Part shown: positions 1-5,767 of the stretch, piece by piece
How positions within the stretch are numbered: the first letter of the stretch is position 1
Layout of the letters: every line of letters begins with the position of its first letter
IMG/VR virus record: IMGVR_UViG_3300042691_011578
Location: 1-21,005 of that record
Reading direction: 5' to 3' (one strand)
Origin: a virus
DNA: 21,005 nt
Position numbers and translations under genes: made by a program
The notes under the pieces: model-generated
Told to the model about the DNA's origin: nothing
The model's input: only the letters and a program-made list of their open reading frames with translations
The model's database searches: none

Positions 1-92
1 TCAATGCTGCTGGTGTTCCTACCATCACCGCTGGTGGTCCTGGAAGCACTGGTACTGCTCAAAGAACCGTCGAGTTAAGCGTATTCAAGTGA
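1..92 (+). CDS. C-terminal end of an unidentified protein (5' partial)
   Basis: An open frame enters from the left edge (first full codon at position 3) and ends at the TGA at 90-92, giving 29 residues rich in Gly, Thr, Ala and Pro and ending in the hydrophobic residues VELSVFK. The stop overlaps the GTG start of the next gene (GTG at 89-91, TGA at 90-92), so the two are probably translationally coupled. Gly/Thr-rich tails of this kind occur in phage fibre and other virion proteins, but too little is visible to name it. Confidence 0.6.
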   Translation, partial: NAAGVPTITAGGPGSTGTAQRTVELSVFK

Positions 93-451
93 GACACATA
101 ACTCCCGCTTTGCTGCTAGCAGCGGGATTTATTTCTCCCTGCTATGCGGCACCAGTCACTCCCAACTTTACGAGTGGCACGATTACTTCTGAGACCAGAA
201 CTCGCACTGAGGTGGTTGAAGTTATCAAACAAATAGAATATACAACTGGGACATCTTATACTGTCACTGGCACAAATATCAACATTCCTGGAACACCATC
301 TCCAGGAGCGAACTACACCATTATCAATCAAGGTGCTCCGTTCCAGTTTAGTGAAACTCACTTGACTCCTGGAATTGCGAAAGAAACATGGATAGATCGC
401 AAAACGGTAGAAGACTCTACCACAAATACATTATCGGTCTTTACGCAATAG
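89..451 (+). CDS. Small secreted protein of unknown function (signal peptide)
   Basis: This 120-residue protein is not recognised. Residues 1-20 form a classical Sec signal peptide: a basic start (MRH), a hydrophobic core (ALLLAAGF) and a likely cleavage after CYA. The mature part is rich in Thr, Ser, Asn and Pro and looks beta-structured. The start is a GTG overlapping the upstream stop; the signal peptide right after it supports this choice. Its 3' end overlaps the next gene by 64 nt. It probably acts in the periplasm or outer envelope of the infected cell, which is inference from the leader. It groups with the other exported proteins at this end of the window. Confidence 0.7.
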   Translation: MRHITPALLLAAGFISPCYAAPVTPNFTSGTITSETRTRTEVVEVIKQIEYTTGTSYTVTGTNINIPGTPSPGANYTIINQGAPFQFSETHLTPGIAKETWIDRKTVEDSTTNTLSVFTQ

Positions 452-984
452 TATTTGCTCTACCAGCAACTGCTCAGCAAGCACCGTCTAATACTAACAT
501 AGCAGGACCCTCAGCATCTGCGACTGGTAATGTAACCAACCAGGCAGTTCAGGTGCTTCAGGGTCCTTTTGCTATGAATACTTATGGTGGTGGTGTGTCT
601 TGCCAGGGTCCAACATTAAACTTACAAACCTTTGGTTACAATAGTCTTGCGGGCAGTACAGATCCAACATCATATCAGAGCAATTCATTTAATGGAGGAC
701 TATCTGCAGGGTTCTCTATACCTCTTGACGGATCTTTCCAAGAACTTTGTAAGGCAAGAGTCAAAACTGAAATCACAAGGCAACAAGCAGAGGCAGATAA
801 GGCACGACTTGATTTTGAGTTAGTCAGATTGTTGAAATGTGGTGAAGCAATCAAGTCAGGTATCAGTTTTCATCCAGAGAGTCCCTACGCAAAAATATGT
901 GCTGATGTCGTTGTTAGGTATCCAAAAGTACAAGATGTAGTCAATGGAAATAAAACCAATCAGGTCTCCGTCCGTAAGAATTGA
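388..984 (+). CDS. Secreted protein of unknown function with C-terminal helix and Cys residues
   Basis: This is a 198-residue protein. A longer than usual N-region (about 12 residues, basic) leads into a hydrophobic core (IIGLYAIVFALPA) with probable signal-peptidase cleavage near ATA-QQ at residues 28-31. A Gly/Ser/Asn-rich middle follows, then a charged helical stretch (about 120-150) and Cys residues near 63, 121, 150 and 171 that could form disulphides after export. The ATG at 388 lies inside the previous gene, and the C-terminus overlaps the next gene by 41 nt. The family is unknown to me by function. The export signal is the clearest visible property; periplasmic location is inferred. 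Confidence 0.65.
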   Translation: MDRSQNGRRLYHKYIIGLYAIVFALPATAQQAPSNTNIAGPSASATGNVTNQAVQVLQGPFAMNTYGGGVSCQGPTLNLQTFGYNSLAGSTDPTSYQSNSFNGGLSAGFSIPLDGSFQELCKARVKTEITRQQAEADKARLDFELVRLLKCGEAIKSGISFHPESPYAKICADVVVRYPKVQDVVNGNKTNQVSVRKN

Positions 985-1627
985 CGAACCACCAATTATT
1001 TCTACGATAGAACCTCCTGTAACTCGGAGAGCACAGAAAACTGTGATACCTGAAATTGATATGCCGATTATTAATATGCCTGATACAACTGTCAAATATC
1101 CTGTGATTGATGTTCCCACACAAGAAGAGTTTGATGCTGCGGTAAGAGCAGAACAAAAGAAACAAGAAGAAGAAAAACAAGAGAAGACTAGGGGACTTCC
1201 AGACACTACCCCAGTATTACCACAAGTCCAAATTCCTGTTCAAGAAAAGCAGGATAATCGGATTATTTCCGATGATGCCCCCAAAACTAATCTAGGAGTA
1301 CCCGTCATTGAAGTGCCAATCATCGGAGAAGTTCCCATTCCACCTAAAGAGCAAGTTATTCTTGCTGGCACCACTGCTACTGCTTCTGTCGCTGCGGCTC
1401 TTGTTGGGAAATCTGTGGTGGAATGGTTGGTAGGTAAGATGAAACCTATTGTTCAACAGATATTCGTAAGGGGCAAGAAACTCTTGAACAGAGACCTTAC
1501 CCCATATGAACTTCAAGTGTTCTTTGCCTTTGAAAAAACTGCTTCTCTTAAGAAAGTTAATAAGTTGCTGAAGAAAGAACAGAAGAAAGAGAAAAAAGAA
1601 CAATACAAAAAGTTTCACGAGAAGTGA
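944..1627 (+). CDS. Pro/Val-rich repeat protein with one membrane segment and basic tail, unknown function
   Basis: In this 227-residue protein, residues 1-60 and 85-145 carry short Pro-Ile/Val repeats (for example IPEIDMP, INMPD, PVIDVP, PVIEVP, GEVPIPP), separated by a Glu/Gln/Lys-rich coiled-coil-like stretch at about 65-85. A hydrophobic, Ala/Val/Thr-rich segment at about 148-172 could cross a membrane. The C-terminus is strongly basic (KKEQKKEKKEQYKK). No signal peptide is present, unlike the two genes before it. The stop TGA (1625-1627) directly abuts the stop of the convergent nuclease gene at 1628. Function not recognised; a membrane-anchored, periplasm-spanning or virion role would fit the Pro-rich design but is speculative. 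Confidence 0.6.
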   Translation: MEIKPIRSPSVRIDEPPIISTIEPPVTRRAQKTVIPEIDMPIINMPDTTVKYPVIDVPTQEEFDAAVRAEQKKQEEEKQEKTRGLPDTTPVLPQVQIPVQEKQDNRIISDDAPKTNLGVPVIEVPIIGEVPIPPKEQVILAGTTATASVAAALVGKSVVEWLVGKMKPIVQQIFVRGKKLLNRDLTPYELQVFFAFEKTASLKKVNKLLKKEQKKEKKEQYKKFHEK

Positions 1628-1635
1628 TTACTTCT
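1620..1635. terminator. Small palindrome across two convergent stop codons
   Basis: AGAAGT (1620-1625) and ACTTCT (1630-1635) form a 6-bp stem with the 4-nt loop GATT. The palindrome contains both convergent stop codons (TGA 1625-1627 and TAA 1630-1628). It has no adjacent U-tract on either strand, so it would be a weak bidirectional terminator at best. Confidence 0.3.
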
Positions 1636-2041
1636 TACGCTTCTCTAACAATACACTAAAGTTTTTATCTTTTGTTCCCCCATCATAAGCAAGAGCATAA
1701 CCTTCGTCAATCATTTGATTATTCAATGAGGTCTCTTGTCCATTAATAAACAAATGCCCGATGATTCTTCCATACTTCTCTGTACTGTCTGGAAGTTCGG
1801 TCTTGATAATAATATCTTTAGCACCTTCAAGTTTTTTTTTCAACCATTCTTTTGATTCAAGACCCATTGCCTTCTCTTTGAGATCCGTTGTTCTACTTTC
1901 GGGAGTATCAACCCCAGCAAGGCGAATACGTTTAGTGAGAGATATATCAAACCCTAAATCAATATCCGCGTCAATCGTATCCCCATCGACTACCTTATGA
2001 ATCTCACGAATTCTGTAAATATATGGGTCTCTATCCGCCAT
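1628..2041 (-). CDS. Thermonuclease-like protein (staphylococcal nuclease homologue)
   Basis: This 137-residue protein spans essentially one SNase domain. Visible family motifs in order: VVDGDT (residues 17-22, Ca2+ ligand D21), RIRLAGVDTPE (38-48, catalytic R40 and E48, with D45 and T46 for metal binding), and EKYGRIIGHLF (88-98, second catalytic Arg R92). All active-site residues match the canonical enzyme, so it should cleave DNA and/or RNA in a Ca2+-dependent way. There is no signal peptide, so it probably acts in the host cytoplasm, for instance in nucleic-acid breakdown, or is carried in the virion (inference). The start codon ATG is 1 nt after the upstream stop and lacks a clear Shine-Dalgarno site, suggesting coupled translation. 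Confidence 0.85.
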   Translation of the reverse strand: MADRDPYIYRIREIHKVVDGDTIDADIDLGFDISLTKRIRLAGVDTPESRTTDLKEKAMGLESKEWLKKKLEGAKDIIIKTELPDSTEKYGRIIGHLFINGQETSLNNQMIDEGYALAYDGGTKDKNFSVLLEKRKK

Positions 2042-2042
2042 A

Positions 2043-2252
2043 TTAGAATAATTTAAACTTCTCAGTATTTAGTTTAGGGATTGGTAGTTTCTCAAATGCT
2101 TTATTGACCTGTTTCTCTACAACAGCACCAACAAACTCTTCTGGATTGTCCAGAATCTTCTGTGCTTTCTGATAAGTCACATAAGCACCGTAACAAAGTG
2201 CTCCACTAATCGCCAGACTCGTCGCTGACAGAATGATTGCTAGATTCTTCAT
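2043..2252 (-). CDS. Small membrane-anchored protein, unknown function
   Basis: The 69-residue protein has an N-terminal hydrophobic segment (about residues 4-26, Leu/Ile/Ala/Ser-rich, ending CYGAYVTY) followed by a charged amphipathic region (KAQKILDNPEEF) and a Lys/Leu/Pro tail. The N-terminal segment could be an uncleaved anchor or a signal peptide. The 5' end overlaps the 50-aa gene upstream by 47 nt and its stop is 1 nt before the nuclease start, so it sits in a tight minus-strand operon. I do not recognise a function. Confidence 0.6.
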   Translation of the reverse strand: MKNLAIILSATSLAISGALCYGAYVTYQKAQKILDNPEEFVGAVVEKQVNKAFEKLPIPKLNTEKFKLF

Positions 2253-2358
2253 CTTTCATTTCCTCAAATGCTAACCTTAATATGTAGTAAATGATATATG
2301 CGACAAAAGTAAGTCCGCAACTAAGTATAATTAATACTCCCCACGGAAACTCAGACAT
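2206..2358 (-). CDS. 50-residue single-pass membrane micro-protein
   Basis: ATG at 2358-2356 and stop TAG at 2208-2206. The N-terminal half is a strong transmembrane segment (about residues 6-30, Leu/Ile/Tyr-rich, with IIYYILRL), and the C-terminal half is hydrophilic and acidic (EEMKDEESS, SDESGD). The ATG shares one base with the TGA of the metallopeptidase-like gene upstream (TGATG), the same coupling used by its neighbours, which supports it as a real gene. Its last 47 nt overlap the next gene in another frame. Lysis-associated functions (holin or spanin-like) are possible, but there is no direct evidence. Confidence 0.6.
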   Translation of the reverse strand: MSEFPWGVLIILSCGLTFVAYIIYYILRLAFEEMKDEESSNHSVSDESGD

Positions 2359-3104
2359 CAATACTTACCTTCTACACAATAATCTGATTTTTTGTTTGGT
2401 GTATATTCTTTATGCCCTTCCTGTGGTTTCATCCACCCACAACCAATCAACCACTCCATTGTCATAGGTGTTGGTCTTACCTGTTCCCACAAAGGACCTT
2501 TAGCACACATTTCCAAATGCTTCACAGTTTGACCAGACTGTTCTTCTGCCCAGTTGGCATCTGCTTCCCAAGGCACAGCACGACTCTGACCCATAGATTC
2601 ATAAGAAAGTCGTGTGGTTTTCATTATCCAAGATGGAATCTCTGAGTCCTGATGAACCTGCGCCATAAATGAGGTTTCTATTCCACCGCCCATACAGTCC
2701 TGAACCACGTGCCATCCTTCGTGTCTCATCGTTCCTAAGAACTCTCTAGGATCTTTGAGTAGTTCTTCATTCACAAAGAAACGATTATACTTCGGTTTGT
2801 AAAGTCCTACTGTTCTTGGAGTGAAGTATCTACTTGGAGCAAGATACACAGGAACGTTAACTTTGTTAAGTGCTTTGAGAATGCTTTTGATTTCTTCTCG
2901 GAATATATCAAAAGATTTATCTAAAAGTAAAGCAGAGTCTGGAGTAAGTTGTTCCACTCCATTTGTACATTCTCTGAGTATCATACAACCCATAGCAGCA
3001 AGGCTATATGCTGGAACTGTCGGTTGTTTCTTTTCTAATGAACTAGCAAATGTGGGAAATGCCAGAGTTAATGATAAACCAAATGCCGCAAAGAGTTTTT
3101 TCAT
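2358..3104 (-). CDS. Secreted zinc-metallopeptidase-like protein (HEGWH)
   Basis: This 248-residue protein has a clean Sec signal peptide (residues 1-20: MKKLF, hydrophobic core, cleavage near TFA-SS). The mature part contains RHEGWHVVQ at 127-135, a zinc-binding HExxH motif (H128, E129, H132), and 48 residues later PWEADANWAEE (178-188), whose Glu180 is a plausible third zinc ligand as in gluzincin-type peptidases. Several Cys (40, 46, 137, 200, 222, 243) fit an exported, disulphide-bonded protein. It may cleave envelope or cell-surface protein, or peptidoglycan peptides (inference). The ATG overlaps the stop of the gene upstream by 4 nt (ATGA), and its stop overlaps the next start by 1 nt. 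Confidence 0.65.
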   Translation of the reverse strand: MKKLFAAFGLSLTLAFPTFASSLEKKQPTVPAYSLAAMGCMILRECTNGVEQLTPDSALLLDKSFDIFREEIKSILKALNKVNVPVYLAPSRYFTPRTVGLYKPKYNRFFVNEELLKDPREFLGTMRHEGWHVVQDCMGGGIETSFMAQVHQDSEIPSWIMKTTRLSYESMGQSRAVPWEADANWAEEQSGQTVKHLEMCAKGPLWEQVRPTPMTMEWLIGCGWMKPQEGHKEYTPNKKSDYCVEGKY

Positions 3105-3295
3105 TCTCTTCCCTCTTGTTTATGAATCCAAACCTTCAAATCTTTTACATACTTTCTTAATATTTCTGCTTGTGATAAGTGCCAGTCATCTCCTGTTTTA
3201 ACATATGCCTTGATGTGCTCATCAACAGCATCAAGGCACTTTTTAATTACAGGATTCCAAGGTTCCCGAATTGGAGTATTCCATTCGCGTGGCAT
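3101..3295 (-). CDS. Small protein of unknown function, Trp-rich and helical
   Basis: 64 residues: a Pro/Trp-rich N-terminus (REWNTPIREPWNP) followed by two predicted helices (CLDAVDEHIKAYVKTG and LSQAEILRKYVKDLKVWI). There is a good ribosome-binding site: GAGGT four bases before the ATG at 3295. It overlaps the metallopeptidase-like gene by 4 nt (ATGA). No enzyme motif is visible. Confidence 0.6.
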   Translation of the reverse strand: MPREWNTPIREPWNPVIKKCLDAVDEHIKAYVKTGDDWHLSQAEILRKYVKDLKVWIHKQEGRE

Positions 3296-3308
3296 AATAC
3301 CTCATATA

Positions 3309-3422
3309 TCACTTTTTCTTACCACCATTCTTCGCCTTTTTAGCAGTCGCATTGCCTTGGTTCTGCTTGGGTTGTTTTCCCCCAGCAGAACCTTTCTTAC
3401 CCTTATTGGCAGACTTAGACAT
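3309..3422 (-). CDS. 37-residue very basic protein (Lys/Gly/Asn-rich)
   Basis: ATG at 3422-3420, stop TGA at 3311-3309. The product is almost only Lys, Gly, Asn, Ala and Gln (MSKSANKGKK at the start, NGGKKK at the end), so it is disordered and strongly positive and may bind nucleic acid or an acidic partner. The start shares one base with the TAA of the holin-like gene upstream (TAATG), and the next gene starts 14 nt downstream, so it fits the overlap pattern of this operon. Its acidic neighbour (tail of the 3422-3760 product) could be a partner, but this is speculation. Confidence 0.5.
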   Translation of the reverse strand: MSKSANKGKKGSAGGKQPKQNQGNATAKKAKNGGKKK

Positions 3423-3760
3423 TATGCTCCTGGGGTACGTGGTTGAACTTGACCCTCTTCAAGAGCTTCAACTCTTTCTTCAAGAGATTGTGCTACTGCT
3501 TCAGGGGCAGGTGGTTCTGGTGGAGTTTCTACAAAGTCTTCTCTTTTAGGTTCTGTTTTTTTTTCATCTTCTTCATCACCACCTTTCTTCATCGTGTTAA
3601 TACCAAAGGTAGCAGCAGAAGCAGTAAAGACCGTCGCAATGAAAGTGGGGTCCATCTTGGATAGAGCCCCAGCATAACTTGCGGTGAGAAGAGCAGCAGA
3701 CCATCCTAGGATGGCAATACGAATTACTTGCCCCAAAGCATTCTCCTTTTTCTTATCCAT
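3422..3760 (-). CDS. Two-transmembrane protein with acidic tail, holin-like candidate
   Basis: In this 112-residue protein, a short basic N-terminus (MDKKKENALG) precedes two hydrophobic segments (about 12-33 and 38-56) joined by a tight turn (SKMDP). A long, charged, Pro/Glu-rich soluble tail (57-112) follows, including a short coiled-coil-like stretch (SLEERVEALEE). Small size and two membrane spans fit class II holins, and it lies one gene downstream of the cell-wall enzyme cassette, but the long acidic tail is atypical, so the assignment is tentative. A late-promoter-like CCTAAATA lies 24 nt upstream. The gene begins 35 nt after the barrel-protein stop. Confidence 0.55.
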   Translation of the reverse strand: MDKKKENALGQVIRIAILGWSAALLTASYAGALSKMDPTFIATVFTASAATFGINTMKKGGDEEDEKKTEPKREDFVETPPEPPAPEAVAQSLEERVEALEEGQVQPRTPGA

Positions 3761-3784
3761 CAGTCCGTGTGATGAAGTCTGTCT

Positions 3785-3792
3785 TATTTAGG
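3785..3792 (-). promoter_or_regulatory. Weak late-promoter-like octamer CCTAAATA
   Basis: The minus strand reads CCTAAATA 24 nt upstream of the 3760 start, the same distance range as better matches to the T4 late consensus TATAAATA elsewhere in the window. It also forms part of one arm of the hairpin at 3787-3807, so it may be fortuitous. Confidence 0.3.
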
Positions 3793-3807
3793 TTTTTAGA
3801 ACCTAAA
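3787..3807 (-). terminator. Hairpin at the end of the barrel-protein gene
   Basis: TTTAGGTT (3787-3794) and AACCTAAA (3800-3807) form a perfect 8-bp stem with a 5-nt loop. The stem includes the final codons and the TAA stop (3798-3796) of the 622-aa gene. No U-tract follows on the minus strand, so it may protect the 3' end or terminate weakly rather than act as a standard intrinsic terminator. Confidence 0.4.
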
Positions 3808-5664
3808 CTTGACTTTAGCAGCAACAGAATTATTAGTGACTCCATTATTCACACCGTGAGATGCTTCAACAATTAACATCTCTTTATAGTCTACTTCAGC
3901 AGCAACTCCATAAGAATTATCAGTTCCATAAGCACCTTCTACACTGACACCAAACAGATCCTTCTTCTTACCACCAAAACGAGTTTCAAGTTTGAGACCC
4001 GCTTCACCAATATGAGTGGTTTGATTAAACTCACCAACACTTCTTGCAGACTGAATAGACCCAGTTTCAGTATAAGCATTTCTGTTTACACTCTGAACAG
4101 TATATCCAACAAATGGTTTTACTGCCTTGTGAAGATGCCAGTATAAACGATTAGAAACCCACCACTCATAACCAGTTGTTTCACCAGCATTATTAAAGAC
4201 ACCTTCTACATTTCTATTGTACTTATAATTACTGTTTGCAATCGCAGCATTAGTATTCAGGGTTAAAGTATTACCTCTCAATTCACTGAATACACCGAAG
4301 TGGTCTTTATTCTGTTGTGTGCTTGAGTCAACACCATTGAGGTTTACGTTGACTCTATTATACTGACCACCAAGAGTCCAACCTTTGGTTACATCAAACT
4401 CAAAACCACCACCGAAAATCTTGGAATCAGCAGTGTATCCATCAGCATTATAGGACTGAACGAATCTGTTGTTCTCAAATACTCTTAATCTTTGCTTACC
4501 TGAAGTTGGTTCGTGATTCAGAAGTCCATTGATACCATCATTGATTCCATCAAGAGTTTCTAGTTGATCTACTCTACCAAAGTAATCTCTGTAAGTGTTA
4601 GCAACTTCAACAGTTGCAGCACCAAATGTAACTTGAGTAGCAGCACCGTTGGTGAATACTCTTGTGTACACAGGTGTAGTTGTAGTTGTGGTAGTTGTAT
4701 GTGCATTGATTTTCTGTCTTCCACCACTTTCAGATGCAGTGTGATTTACTGCAGAAACAGGAACAACACTAAAAGTTCTAGTTCTTACCCAATCAGATAC
4801 AGTTGCTTGAGTTATAACAGAAGTTCCAGCATTGTCGTCAGTTGTTACTGTAGTTACAACTGGAGTTCCATTTGTTGTGGTAGTAGAATTATCGGACCAA
4901 GTTGTAACTGTTACTGGAGTTGTTGTGGTAGTAACTGTGGTTGTAGGAATCGTAATAACTTCTGTATCGGTGTAATGGGTTTCAGTTTGATTTCCATTCG
5001 CATCAGTTCCCATTATATGACGATGAGGATTATTTGTTACATTTCTGGTTCCAGCAGTTGTGCTAGTCGTAACAATATTCGCACCAGCAGCAGTTGATAC
5101 TACTGTTGGTGCTGGTGGAGGTGTTCCACCAGTTTCGTAAATATCAAGAATACCATTCAGGTTAGCGTCACCAGAAAGAAGACCAGCAGAAAGAGTTACT
5201 GTACCTGTGCGAATAACTTGCGATGATGGATCCCAGTCCATCGTTGGTTGTGCGATTGGGTTATAAGTAAACTGATAATCTCCAGCAGACAAGCTGGTAA
5301 ATGTAACACCCTGCCAAGTGTAACTATCCATTCCATATAATCTGGCAGGATCCCCATAAGGAATAAGATTATTTCCATCAGACTGGAAATAGTTTGTACC
5401 AGGAATTAATCCGTCTGGTGTTGTATTTTGAAGAAGTGTCCAGTTGACGGTTGTTGGTGTAAATGTGGTTCCGTTGACGCCCTGTAAAGTCATAGAACCT
5501 TCTGTGAAGGTAGTTCCCGAGTGCCAAGAACCATACCAAAATGTAACTGTTCCGCCGCTGGCACCAACATATCCGATAGAGTTGGTGTGAGACAATGCTG
5601 CTGTTGGCACTCCAAGAAGAAGCGCAGACGCTGCAGCCAGCGCCTTTTGCGTATTGGTGGACAT
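3796..5664 (-). CDS. Secreted Thr-rich protein with EF-hand-like loop and C-terminal beta-barrel
   Basis: In this 622-residue protein, residues 1-25 form a Sec signal peptide (Ala/Leu core, TAALS). A beta-rich domain with many Gly, Thr and Trp follows (26-160), then a perfect EF-hand/dockerin-type calcium loop at 166-177 (D166, N168, N170, I172, D174, E177), a Pro spacer (TPPPAPT), and a long Thr/Val-rich linker (about 188-335) with runs such as TTTVTTTTT. From about 390 the chain shows alternating hydrophobic/polar strands and ends in KFRF. A terminal aromatic after such strands is the classic outer-membrane beta-barrel/autotransporter signature. It therefore may be exported and inserted in the host outer membrane, or be a surface or virion adhesin. 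The leader (5665-5767) carries unusual alternative hairpins; no Shine-Dalgarno is seen before the ATG. Confidence 0.65.
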   Translation of the reverse strand: MSTNTQKALAAASALLLGVPTAALSHTNSIGYVGASGGTVTFWYGSWHSGTTFTEGSMTLQGVNGTTFTPTTVNWTLLQNTTPDGLIPGTNYFQSDGNNLIPYGDPARLYGMDSYTWQGVTFTSLSAGDYQFTYNPIAQPTMDWDPSSQVIRTGTVTLSAGLLSGDANLNGILDIYETGGTPPPAPTVVSTAAGANIVTTSTTAGTRNVTNNPHRHIMGTDANGNQTETHYTDTEVITIPTTTVTTTTTPVTVTTWSDNSTTTTNGTPVVTTVTTDDNAGTSVITQATVSDWVRTRTFSVVPVSAVNHTASESGGRQKINAHTTTTTTTTPVYTRVFTNGAATQVTFGAATVEVANTYRDYFGRVDQLETLDGINDGINGLLNHEPTSGKQRLRVFENNRFVQSYNADGYTADSKIFGGGFEFDVTKGWTLGGQYNRVNVNLNGVDSSTQQNKDHFGVFSELRGNTLTLNTNAAIANSNYKYNRNVEGVFNNAGETTGYEWWVSNRLYWHLHKAVKPFVGYTVQSVNRNAYTETGSIQSARSVGEFNQTTHIGEAGLKLETRFGGKKKDLFGVSVEGAYGTDNSYGVAAEVDYKEMLIVEASHGVNNGVTNNSVAAKVKFRF

Positions 5665-5670
5665 AAAAAT

Positions 5671-5758
5671 ACAGTGAGTTGGTGGTTTGAGATTCTCTAG
5701 AACCTACAAATCACAACTCACTGTGGTGGTGGAGTTGTTTTCAACTCAATGGTTGAAA
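5671..5758 (-). promoter_or_regulatory. Attenuator-like leader with alternative hairpins
   Basis: Reading the minus strand 5'-3', four arms alternate between GAGTTG (5747-5742), CAACTC (5737-5732), GAGTTG (5719-5714) and CAACTC (5681-5676). Arm 1 pairs with 2 (6 bp, loop AAAA). Arm 2 pairs with 3 (7 bp, 12-nt loop). Arm 3 pairs with 4 as an 11-bp perfect stem (5724-5714 with 5681-5671, 32-nt loop) followed by AUUUUU and then the AUG at 5664. UUUCAAC (5758-5752) with GUUGAAA (5745-5739) is a further alternative 5' hairpin. The exclusive pairings resemble a transcription attenuator; the control signal is unknown. Confidence 0.5.
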
Positions 5759-5759
5759 C

Positions 5760-5767
5760 TATTTATC
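5760..5767 (-). promoter_or_regulatory. Late promoter octamer GATAAATA
   Basis: Seven of eight bases match the T4 late consensus TATAAATA. It contains the TAA stop of the lysozyme gene (5765-5763) and lies about 95 nt upstream of the barrel-protein AUG, so transcripts from it would begin just before or within the alternative hairpins. Confidence 0.5.

Noticed and set aside
4564-5097. Long open frame on the plus strand opposite the Thr-rich part of the 622-aa gene
   Set aside because: It is a Ser/Cys-rich shadow produced by the complementary Thr/Val repeats, with no ribosome site or recognisable motif.
5671-5758. Leader hairpins as a tRNA or tRNA-like gene
   Set aside because: There is no T-arm TTCRA motif, no anticodon arm and no 7-bp acceptor pairing; the arms are repeats of one hexamer and its complement.
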